From contig NC_134400.1 in the NCBI RefSeq assembly GCF_050003625.1, forward strand, positions 51,092,066 through 51,156,065: DNA of 64,000 bases. The letters run 5' to 3'. Position 1 is the stretch's first letter; every line of letters starts with the position of its first letter. Under the pieces are notes generated by a model. The model was not told the origin of the DNA, made no database searches, and saw only the letters and a list, made by a program, of their open reading frames with translations. Positions 10,954 to 20,808 of this stretch are shown piece by piece. Made by a program: the position numbers and the translations under genes. Source of the stretch: Haematobia irritans. Taxonomy: Eukaryota; Arthropoda; Insecta; Diptera; Muscidae.

Positions 10954-12554
10954 TATACCCTTCACCACTACTGTGGTACAGGGTATAATAAGTTTGTGCA
11001 TTTGTATGTAACGCCAAGAAGGAGTAATCATAGACCAACCTTTTAGTATATGGATCGGCTTAGAATTAAATTCTGAGTCGATTTAGCGATGTCCGTCTGT
11101 CTGTCTGTCCGTCTGTCTGTCCGTCTGTCTGTCCGTCTGTCTGTCTGTCTGTCTGTTGATGTATTTTTGTGTGCAAAGTACAGCTCGCAGTTTTAGTCCG
11201 ATTGTCCTAAAATTTTGTATAGGGTCCTGTTTCGGCTCAAAGACGATCCCTATTGATTTTGGAAAAAATCGGTTTAGATTTAGATATAGCTGCCATATAT
11301 ATTTTTCACCGATCTGGTCATAATTGGCGTGTATATCAACCGATCTTCCTCAAATTGCGTACATTCGAATATTTTATGGGTCTCAAAAAACTTGCAAAAT
11401 ATCAGCCAAATCGGTTCAGATTTAGATATAGCTCCCATATATAGCTTTCGCCCGATTTACACTCATTTGCCCACAGAGGCAAATTTTTCGCTCCGATTTA
11501 GTTGAAATTTTGCATGGGGTGTAGAATTGGCATTGTAACTATGCCTGCCAAATTTGGTTGAAATCGGTTCAGATTTAGATATAGCTCCCATATATAGCTT
11601 TCGCCCGATTTACACTCATTTGCCCACAGAGGCCAATTTTTCGCTTCGATTTAGTTGAAATTTTGCATGGGGAGTAGAATTAGCATTGTAACTATGCGTG
11701 CCAAATTTGGTTGAAATCGGTTCAGATTTAGATATATCTCCCATATATAGCTTTCACCCGATTTACACTCATATGACCACAGAGGCCAATTTTTAACTCC
11801 GATTTAGTTGAAATTTTGCACAGGGAGTAGAATTAGCATTGTAACTATGCGTGCCAAATTTGGTTGAAATCGGTTCAGATTTGGATATATCTCCCATATA
11901 TAGCTTTCGCCCGATTTACACTCATATGACCACAGAGGCCAATTTTTAACTCCGATTTAGTTGAAGTTTTGCACAGAGAGTAGAATTAGCATTGTTGCTA
12001 TGCGTGCCAAATTTGGTTTAAATCGGTTCAGATTTAGATATAGGTCCCATATATAGCTTTCGCCCGATTTACACTCATATGACCACAGAGGCCAATTTTT
12101 AACTCCGATTTAGTTGAAATATTGCACAGGGAGTAGGATTAGCATTGTAACTATGCGTGCCAAATTTGGTTGAAATCGGTTCAGATTTAGATATATCTCC
12201 CATATATAGATTTCGCCCTATTTACACTCATATGACCACAGAGGCCAATTTTTAACTCCGATTTAGTTGAAGTTTTGCACAGAGAGTAGAATTAGCATTG
12301 TTGCTATGCATGCCAAATTTGGTTTAAATCGGTTCAGATTTAGATATAGGTCCCATATATATGTTTTTCTGATTTCGACAAAAATGGTCAAAATACCAAC
12401 ATTTGCTTTGTAAAAGCCACTGCTTAGTCCAAAAGTTGTAAAATTGATTCTAATTTTCCTAAACTTCTAATACATATATATCGAGCGATAAATCATAAAT
12501 AAACTTTTGCGAAGTTTCCTTAAAATTGCTTCAGATTTAAATGTTTCCCATATT
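10954..12554 (-). mobile_element. A unit 2 (type b)
   Basis: Same layout as unit 1. Carries AGCTCGCAG, a GTCY tract at about 11091-11155 that is one tetranucleotide shorter, a private change AGAATTGGCATTG at about 11523, and end CAGATTTAAATG. Confidence 0.85.
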
Positions 12555-14159
12555 TATACCCTTCACCACTACTGTGGTACAGGGTATAATAAGTTTGTGC
12601 ATTTGTATGTAACGCCAAGAAGGAGTAATCATAGACCAACCTTTTAGTATATGGATCGGCTTAGAATTAAATTCTGAGTCGATTTAGCGATGTCCGTCTG
12701 TCTGTCTGTCCGTCTGTCTGTCCGTCTGTCTGTCCGTCTGTCTGTCTGTCTGTCTGTCTGTTGATGTATTTTTGTGTGCAAAGTACAGCTCACAGTTTTA
12801 GTCCGATTGTCCTAAAATTTTGTATAGGGTCCTGTTTCGGCTCAAAGACGATCCCTATTGATTTTGGAAAAAATCGGTTTAGATTTAGATATAGCTGCCA
12901 TATATATTTTTCACCGATCTGGTCATAATTGGCGTGTATATCAACCGATCTTCCTCAAATTGCGTACATTCGAATATTTTATGGGTCTCAAAAAACTTGC
13001 AAAATATCAGCCAAATCGGTTCAGATTTAGATATAGCTCCCATATATAGCTTTCGCCCGATTTACACTCATTTGCCCACAGAGGCAAATTTTTCGCTCCG
13101 ATTTAGTTGAAATTTTGCATGGGGTGTAGAATTAGCATTGTAACTATGCCTGCCAAATTTGGTTGAAATCGGTTCAGATTTAGATATAGCTCCCATATAT
13201 AGCTTTCGCCCGATTTACACTCATTTGCCCACAGAGGCCAATTTTTCGCTTCGATTTAGTTGAAATTTTGCATGGGGAGTAGAATTAGCATTGTAACTAT
13301 GCGTGCCAAATTTGGTTGAAATCGGTTCAGATTTAGATATATCTCCCATATATAGCTTTCACCCGATTTACACTCATATGACCACAGAGGCCAATTTTTA
13401 ACTCCGATTTAGTTGAAATTTTGCACAGGGAGTAGAATTAGCATTGTAACTATGCGTGCCAAATTTGGTTGAAATCGGTTCAGATTTGGATATATCTCCC
13501 ATATATAGCTTTCGCCCGATTTACACTCATATGACCACAGAGGCCAATTTTTAACTCCGATTTAGTTGAAGTTTTGCACAGAGAGTAGAATTAGCATTGT
13601 TGCTATGCGTGCCAAATTTGGTTTAAATCGGTTCAGATTTAGATATAGGTCCCATATATAGCTTTCGCCCGATTTACACTCATATGACCACAGAGGCCAA
13701 TTTTTAACTCCGATTTAGTTGAAATATTGCACAGGGAGTAGGATTAGCATTGTAACTATGCGTGCCAAATTTGGTTGAAATCGGTTCAGATTTAGATATA
13801 TCTCCCATATATAGATTTCGCCCTATTTACACTCATATGACCACAGAGGCCAATTTTTAACTCCGATTTAGTTGAAGTTTTGCACAGAGAGTAGAATTAG
13901 CATTGTTGCTATGCATGCCAAATTTGGTTTAAATCGGTTCAGATTTAGATATAGGTCCCATATATATGTTTTTCTGATTTCGACAAAAATGGTCAAAATA
14001 CCAACATTTGCTTTGTAAAAGCCACTGCTTAGTCCAAAAGTTGTAAAATTGATTCTAATTTTCCTAAACTTCTAATACATATATATCGAGCGATAAATCA
14101 TAAATAAACTTTTGCGAAGTTTCCTTAAAATTGCTTCAGATTAAAATGTTTCCCATATT
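12555..14159 (-). mobile_element. A unit 3 (type a)
   Basis: Repeats the diagnostic sites of unit 1: AGCTCACAG, GTCY tract at about 12692-12761, and end CAGATTAAAATG. Confidence 0.85.
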
Positions 14160-15757
14160 TATACCCTTCACCACTACTGTGGTACAGGGTATAATAAGTT
14201 TGTGCATTTGTATGTAACGCCAAGAAGGAGTAATCATAGACCAACCTTTTAGTATATGGATCGGCTTAGAATTAAATTCTGAGTCGATTTAGCGATGTCC
14301 GTCTGTCTGTCTGTCCGTCTGTCTGTCCGTCTGTCTGTCCGTCTGTCTGTCTGTCTGTCTGTTGATGTATTTTTGTGTGCAAAGTACAGCTCGCAGTTTT
14401 AGTCCGATTGTCCTAAAATTTTGTATAGGGTCCTGTTTCGGCTCAAAGACGATCCCTATTGATTTTGGAAAAAATCGGTTTAGATTTAGATATAGCTGCC
14501 ATATATATTTTTCACCGATCTGGTCATAATTGGCGTGTATATCAACCGATCTTCCTCAAATTGCGTACATTCGAATATTTTATGGGTCTCAAAAAACTTG
14601 CAAAATATCAGCCAAATCGGTTCAGATTTAGATATAGCTCCCATATATAGCTTTCGCCCGATTTACACTCATTTGCCCACAGAGGCAAATTTTTCGCTCC
14701 GATTTAGTTGAAATTTTGCATGGGGTGTAGAATTAGCATTGTAACTATGCCTGCCAAATTTGGTTGAAATCGGTTCAGATTTAGATATAGCTCCCATATA
14801 TAGCTTTCGCCCGATTTAGACTCATTTGCCCACAGAGGCCAATTTTTCGCTTCGATTTAGTTGAAATTTTGCATGGGGAGTAGAATTAGCATTGTAACTA
14901 TGCGTGCCAAATTTGGTTGAAATCGGTTCAGATTTAGATATATCTCCCATATATAGCTTTCACCCGATTTACACTCATATGACCACAGAGGCCAATTTTT
15001 AACTCCGATTTAGTTGAAATTTTGCACAGGGAGTAGAATTAGCATTGTAACTATGCGTGCCAAATTTGGTTGAAATCGGTTCAGATTTGGATATATCTCC
15101 CATATATAGCTTTCGCCCGATTTACACTCATATGACCACAGAGGCCAATTTTTAACTCCGATTTAGTTGAAGTTTTGCACAGAGAGTAGAATTAGCATTG
15201 TTGCTATGCGTGCCAAATTTGGTTTAAATCGGTTCAGATTTAGATATAGGTCCCATATATAGCTTTCGCCCGATTTACACTCATATGACCACAGAGGCCA
15301 ATTTTTAACTCCGATTTAGTTGAAATATTGCACAGGGAGTAGGATTAGCATTGTAACTATGCGTGCCAAATTTGGTTGAAATCGGTTCAGATTTAGATAT
15401 ATCTCCCATATATAGATTTCGCCCTATTTACACTCATATGACCACAGAGGCCAATTTTTAACTCCGATTTAGTTGAAGTTTTGCACAGAGAGTAGAATTA
15501 GCATTGTTGCTATGCATGCCAAATTTGGTTTAAATCGGTTCAGATTTAGATATAGGTCCCATATATATGTTTTTCTGATTTCGACAAAAATGGTCAAAAT
15601 ACCAACATTTGCTTTGTAAAAGCCACTGCTTAGTCCAAAAGTTGTAAAATTGATTCTAATTTTCCTAAACTTCTAATACATATATATCGAGCGATAAATC
15701 ATAAATAAACTTTTGCGAAGTTTCCTTAAAATTGCTTCAGATTTAAATGTTTCCCAT
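14160..15757 (-). mobile_element. A unit 4 (type b)
   Basis: Repeats the diagnostic sites of unit 2. It has one private change, GATTTAGACTCATTTG at about 14814, where the others have GATTTACACTC. Its far end joins the 5' modules. Confidence 0.85.
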
Positions 15758-16260
15758 ATTTTTTAACTAACATTGTGTTACACCCTAGTGCATTAGCCGA
15801 CTTAAATTTTGAGTCTATAGATTTTGTAGAAGTCTATCAAATTCTGTCCAGATCGAGTGAAATTTAAATGTATATATTTGGGACAAACCTTTATATATAG
15901 CCCCCAACACATTTGACGGATGTGATATGGTATCGAAAATTTAGATCTACAAAGTGGTGCAGGGTATAATATAGTCGGCCCCGCCCGACTTTAGACTTTC
16001 CTTACTGGTTTTAACTAACATTGTGTTACACCCTAGTGCATTAGCCGACTTAAATTTTGAGTCTATAGATTTTGTAGAAGTCTATCAAATTCTGTCCAGA
16101 TCGAGTGATATTTAAATGTATATATTTGGGACAAACCTTTATATATAGCCCCCAACACATTTGACGGATGTGATATGGTATCGAAAATTTAGATCTACAA
16201 AGTGGTGCAGGGTATAATATAGTCGGCCCCGCCCGACTTTAGACTTTCCTTACTGGTTTT
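15758..16260 (-). repeat. A-element 5' module in two tandem copies (248 bp)
   Basis: TTAACTAACATTGTGTTACA starts at 15763 and again at 16011, a 248-bp step. Each copy ends in GTCGGCCCCGCCCGAC...CTTTCCTTACTGGTTTT, the reverse complement of the A-element start seen at 20809, 43232 and 53094. The two copies differ by few bases (GTGAAATTT versus GTGATATTT). Other A copies carry only one module. Confidence 0.85.
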
Positions 16261-16403
16261 TATATAATTCTCTATAGAAATAAATTTTTGACAAAAATTT
16301 CTGTAGAAAAAGAAATATTCTATAGAAACTAAATTTTGAAAATTTTTTCTAAAAAAAATAAAATTTTTATTAAATTTTCTATAAAGTCAATATCTTAAAC
16401 AAA
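16261..16403. repeat. Degenerate 29-bp repeats
   Basis: TCTATAGAAATAAATTTTTG and TCTATAGAAACTAAATTTTG are worn units of the B-type 29-bp repeat. No gene. Confidence 0.6.
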
Positions 16404-18173
16404 ACAAGTATATACGGCCGTAAGTTCGGCCAGGCCGAATCTTATGTACCCTCCACCATGGATTGCGTAGGAACTTCTACTAAAGGCTGTCATCCACAAT
16501 CGAATTACTTGGGTTGCGATAACACTTGCCGATGACAAGTTATCGTAAAACTTTTTAACACTGTCTTCTAAATTGTAAGTTAGCCCATACGGGGTATATA
16601 TTGAACAAAAAAAGGCCGATTAAATGCGTATAGTTTGACAAAAAAAATGTTGACAAAATTTTCTATAGAAATAAAAACTTGACAAAATTTTCTATAGAAA
16701 TAAACGTTTGACAAAACTTTCTATAGAAATGAAATTTTGACACAACTTTCTATAGTAATAAAATTTGACAAAATTTTCTATGGAAATAAAGTTTTGGTAG
16801 ATTTTTTTTGGCGATATGGACCAATTTTTGTGTAATAAGTTATCGGCTATATATAACTAAAGACCGATATTGACCAATTTTTACATGGCTGTTAGAGGCC
16901 ATATATTGACAAAATGTACCAAATTTCAACCGCATCGGATGACTTTTGCTATATATAATTATGGACCGATATGGACCAATTTTTGCATGGTTGTTAGATA
17001 CCATATACCAAACACCATGTACCAAATTTCAACTGGATCTGATGAATTTCGCTCCTCCAAGAGGCTCCTGAGGTCAAATCTGGGGATCGGTTTATATGGG
17101 AGCTATATATAATTATGAACCGATATGGACCAATTTTTCCATGGTTGTTAGAGACTATATACTAACACCACGTACTAAATTTCAATTGGATCGGATGAAT
17201 TTTGCTCCTCCAAGAGGCTCCGGAGTTCAAATCTGGGGATCGGTTTATATTGGAGCTATATATAATTATGAACCGATATGGACCAATTTTTGCATGGTTG
17301 TTAGAGGCCGTATACTAACATCAGGTACCAAATTTCAACAGGATCGGATGAATTTTGCCCCTCCAAGAGGCTCCGGAGGTCAAATCTGGGGATCGGTTTA
17401 TATGGGGGCTATATATAATTATGGACCGATATGGACCAATTTTTGCATGGTTGTTAGAGACCGTATACTAACATCAGGTACCACATTTCAACCGGATCGG
17501 ATGAATTTTTCCCCTCCAAGAGGCTCCGGAGGTCAAATCTGGGGATCGGTTTATATGGGGGCTATATATAATTATGAACCGACATGGACCAATTTTTGCA
17601 TGGGTGTTAGAGACCGTATACTAAGACCACGTACTAAATTTCAACCGGATCGGATGAATTTTGCTCCTCCAAGAGGCTCCGGAGGTCAAATCTGGGGATC
17701 GGTTTATATGGGAGCTATATATAATTATGGACCGATATGGACCAATTTTTGCATGGTTGTTAGAGGCCGTATACTAACATCAGGTACCAAATTTCAACCG
17801 GATCGGATGAGTTTTGCTGCTCCGGGAGGCTCCCAAGCCAAATTTGGGGATCGGTTTATATGGGGGCTATACGTAAACGTGGTCCGATATGGCCGATTTT
17901 CAATACCATCCGACCTACATCAATAACAACTACTTGTGCCAAGTTTCAAGTCGATAGCTTGTTTCGTTCGGAAGTTAGCGTGATTTCCACAGACGGACGG
18001 ACAGCCGGACAGACGGACGGAAGGACGGACGGACGGACATGCTTAGATCGACTCAGAATTTCACCACGACCCAGAATATATATACTTTATGGGATCTTAG
18101 AGCAATATTTCGATGTGTTACAAACGGAATGACAAAGTTAATATACCCCCATCCTATGGTGGAGGGTATAAAA
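16404..18173 (+). mobile_element. B element, complete
   Basis: Order: 5' module (AACAAGTATATACGGCC to about 16610), 29-bp repeats (16640-16800), then 153-bp modules with GACCAATTTTT at 17128, 17281, 17434, 17587 and 17740 (exact 153-bp steps). The tail has GACGGACGG tracts, ATATATATACTTTATG and terminal CCTATGGTGGAGGGTATA. It is the cleanest B copy. The 276-aa frame at 17096-17926 is five and a half turns of a 51-residue repeat, produced because 153 is divisible by 3; no codon-level constraint or initiation signal suggests a protein. Confidence 0.88.
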
Positions 18174-18439
18174 ATATTTTGGGACATACTATCAAAGACT
18201 CCCATTTTCTCTCTTTTGTTTAAGTAGTAACTTTCTCTTGTTATTGCAAACTAAAAATATTTGAAAATTCGTATAATTTACAATTCAAGGGATATTTATA
18301 CACTCAAATAAATTGTCGCGATTAGGAGTAATAAAAAATAACAAATAAACTTCTAAAATAAAATATTTATTTAGAGGAAACATTTTTGTCACAATAACCA
18401 CAGAAATTTGAATAAACACTGCAAAATAAGATTTTTTAT
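18174..18439. other. AT-rich gap, nothing recognised
   Basis: About 265 bp of AT-rich DNA between two B elements. No repeat from the window and no credible frame. Confidence 0.45.
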
Positions 18440-18865
18440 TCGGTAGTGTTTTGGTAAAATTTTCTTCAAATTGTGGTAGATTATTTTGGGCCGGAGTGGT
18501 AACCGTCTTTGCAATACTATACGACCTACATAAATAACAACTACACGCAAAAAAATAATTCTTTCCTCCCAAACGAAATTTTAGACAAACAAAGTTCGTT
18601 TCTCATTTGCTTTTCGCTGTAAGGAAGTGCATTTGGAAGAAAAGTATATACTTTTTGTGATAAACGTTTATTCTTTTCCAGGATGTAAAAACAATTCCAT
18701 AATGACTAGCTCAAAAAAAAACATTATTTTCTTGCTAATTGTATTGTCCCTCACATCTTTCTCACATCCACGAGGATTTTTAGTTCTTAACACCTTTTCC
18801 TGTAATACCAACAATGTAGAAGAAATTATACGATTTTATAAATTTTTAAAATTTTGTTTACCTTT

Positions 18866-18937
18866 CGCCTGGACGGAGAATCGAACCGCGGACCATGCAC
18901 ATTGTAAGCCAACACACTAACCACTGAGCTATGTACC
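18866..18937 (-). pseudogene. tRNA-like sequence, type 2
   Basis: Minus-strand reading has box A like TAGCTCAGTGG and box B GGTTCGATTCTCC, followed by GTCCAGGCG, so a tRNA-like layout of about 72 bp. I cannot fold a good anticodon arm, so it is a tRNA-derived sequence rather than a working tRNA. Confidence 0.65.
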
Positions 18938-19050
18938 TGTTATGGTCATCAATAGATAAATATCCATATAAGTTATATTTATATAGCATGGCTTGCGGCG
19001 CCCACGAACCGAATAAACAAAGTTTATTTAACAGAAACAAACATTTAGTT

Positions 19051-19125
19051 TGGCACCGTGGAGCAGTGGTAGCTACGTCCGACTCTCATGCCAAGGGTCG
19101 TGGGTTCGATCCCTGCTTCGGCCAA
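19051..19125 (+). pseudogene. tRNA-like sequence, type 1
   Basis: CACCGTGGAGCAGTGG (box A region) and GTGGGTTCGATCCCTGC (box B) about 45 bp apart, ending in GGCCAAAG and then a T run. It diverges from the type 2 sequence at 18866-18937 across a spacer of about 113 bp. Confidence 0.65.
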
Positions 19126-19589
19126 AGTTTTTTTTTTGCTTTTGTTTTTTTTACATATATTCCAGATATATTCGGAAGATTCCGAAAAAATGTTCAACAT
19201 TACATTGTACTATATTAAATTTTGAACTGTAAAATGTGTCTTATTAAAGACCTAAAGTCAGAAAAGAACAGTGTTTGATATAAACGAAATGGACTGTGTT
19301 GTTATTTCAAAAATAAGTTTTTTTATTGAAAAAATAAAAATTTTGTAACAAACGAATTTTTTTGGTGATAAAAGTTTAAAATTTTCGAAGCAATTCAAAA
19401 AACTCTAACAAAAGAAAAACGTTTTCGGTACACGTTTTCCAAACGTTTTTTTCTTTGCGTGTACTTATATACCAAGTTTCAAGTTGGTAGATACTTTCGT
19501 TCGGAAGTTAGCGTGATTTCCACAGACTGATGGACGGGCATCACTAGATCGACTCCAAATTTCATCACGGCCAAAAATGGTAGAATGTA

Positions 19590-20058
19590 CACGAAAAAAA
19601 TAAATTGTTTTATAGCAAGAATTAACTTCGTCGTGCGAAAATTGAACTAATTTACACTCCTCATTGTCAGAGAAAGCGGATGTACTGTTTAACTACAACT
19701 CAATACAACTCGTAGAAGTAAAAATTAACTAAAAGTACAGAAAAAATCATTGGCGCCAAATCATGATCATTTTAATTATACTGTAGTTCCTTTTTACTAC
19801 GTTCTTTCATTTTTACTATCATACGAAATTTTTATAATGAAATTATTTTCCTCTGTTGGTTAAGCTACACTTGTAGTGCAGTCAATGCGTGGTTTTAAGC
19901 TGAAATCAAAAACAACAATAATGATTGAAGAATAAGCCAACAATAACAAAACAAAACGAATAAAATTTAATAATAAAATTTAAGTACAAACAAATAATTT
20001 GTAGCAATATAAATAATTTAAATTGAGCGTTAGTTTAACTACGGATTTTTTTTTGGTG
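19590..20058 (+). mobile_element. J-family MITE
   Basis: 469 bp with CACGAAAAAAATAAATTG at the left and TTTTTTTTTGGTG at the right, flanked by TA. The interior holds GAAAATTGAACTAATTT, TCATTGGCGCCAAATCATGA and GTAGTTC words shared with 54602-55096 and 62712-63115. Non-coding. Confidence 0.75.
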
Positions 20059-20148
20059 TATATACTGTATGGAGTTTGAAACCAATATTTCCATGTGTTA
20101 CAAATGGAATGAGGGTATAATAAATTCTTACGAATATTAGCTACACGC

Positions 20149-20305
20149 AAAAAAATAATTCTTTCCTCGCAAACGGAAATTTAGACAATCAACCATCATT
20201 TACCATTTGATTTTCTCTGTAAGGAACTATGTCAAGCAGTTCTATTTATAAAGCATAGTTTGTAAATGTAAAGAAAAGAAAAGAAAACTGTTCTTTCAGT
20301 GTGTA
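20149..20305 (+). repeat. D-element end fragment
   Basis: CTACACGCAAAAAAATAATT, then CTTTCCTCGCAAACG..., matches the first 90 bp of the D element at 18544. The rest is absent. Confidence 0.7.
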
Positions 20306-20808
20306 TATACTGAAAGAATAGTAATTTTTATTGTTGTGTTGAAGTACAGATTTTTTACAAATTTACGAAGAGATTCTATTTGTACCCTTTCTCAAAATAT
20401 AATTAGATATTCCATAATTATGGAACTTCCATTGATTCCATATTCTTTATGGAATATCTTTCAAATATTTAGAGTTTTCCACTTTTGTAATTTTTTAATT
20501 ATATTGTATATCTATAATTTTTGTTGAAATTCGTTTTATTCAACATCCTTTACTCATTTTATTTAGCCCGATTAATGACGAAACATGAATTCATGTTTTC
20601 TAAGAAAACCTCTAGAGGTTTACAATCTGCCAAAGAATCTTTTAACACTTTGCTTTGTTGCCTCCTCATTAGAAAGTCAATTCACGTACATTAATTCCAA
20701 TGAAGGCCGAAGAAAATTCAACACTGATACGGTCGAGCTATGTTCTTAGAAAATCGCCTCCTGTATTCAACTAAGGATATACACTAACGAAAGGAAAAAA
20801 AAACCAGT
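20306..20808. other. Unassigned AT-rich stretch
   Basis: No repeat shared with the rest of the window. The 63-aa frame at 20336-20527 has no recognisable features. Probably host non-coding sequence or an unrecognised old repeat. Confidence 0.45.

Larger units (their letters stand above)
9349..15757 (-). repeat. Four-unit 1.6-kb A-element array with dimer (ABAB) structure
   Basis: Four head-to-tail units start at 9349, 10954, 12555 and 14160, with spacings of 1605, 1601 and 1605 bp. Units 1 and 3 share AGCTCACAG, a longer (GTCY)n tract and the end CAGATTAAAATG. Units 2 and 4 share AGCTCGCAG, a shorter tract and the end CAGATTTAAATG. The array is therefore a duplicated dimer. Units are nearly identical by eye. 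Each has a hairpin, a GTCY tract, a 63-codon repeat ORF and six 153-bp subrepeats. Confidence 0.9.
18544..19461 (+). mobile_element. D element: TA-flanked transposon with a tRNA-like pair
   Basis: 918 bp, bounded by CACGCAAAAAAA and TTTTTTCTTTGCGTG inside TA at both sides (18542-18543 and 19462-19463). These are inverted terminal repeats of about 12 bp and a TA duplication, as in the Tc1/mariner group. No transposase. It contains a head-to-head pair of tRNA-like sequences (18866-18937 minus, 19051-19125 plus). The uninterrupted target AACAACTACTTGTGCC is present at 17925-17940, which supports a precise insertion. The inverted sister copy is at 37713-38623. Confidence 0.85.
18440..20122 (+). 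repeat. Old B-element 3' end carrying two insertions
   Basis: TGGTAGATTATTTTGG, CTACATAAATAACAACTA, CAAGTTTCAAGTTGGTAG, GGAAGTTAGCGTGATTTCC and TGTGTTACAAATGGAATG follow the B 3' order but are diverged. The D element at 18544-19461 splits it inside AACAACTA|CTTRT, and the J element at 19590-20058 splits it near TAGAATGTA|TATACTG. Confidence 0.7.

Noticed and set aside
9349..15757. CRISPR-like array
   Set aside because: Repeats are 153 bp and 1.6 kb with no unique spacers, and the genome is clearly a fly, not a prokaryote.
17096..17926. 276-aa open frame with 51-residue repeats, possible repeat protein
   Set aside because: It is the translation of the B element's 153-bp tandem module. Equivalent frames exist on both strands and in other copies, many broken. 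No signal peptide, domain or initiation context supports a protein.
19051..19125. Functional tRNA gene
   Set aside because: A and B boxes are plausible but the anticodon arm and acceptor pairing are poor. Identical sequences recur inside transposons, so tRNA-derived repeat is the safer call.
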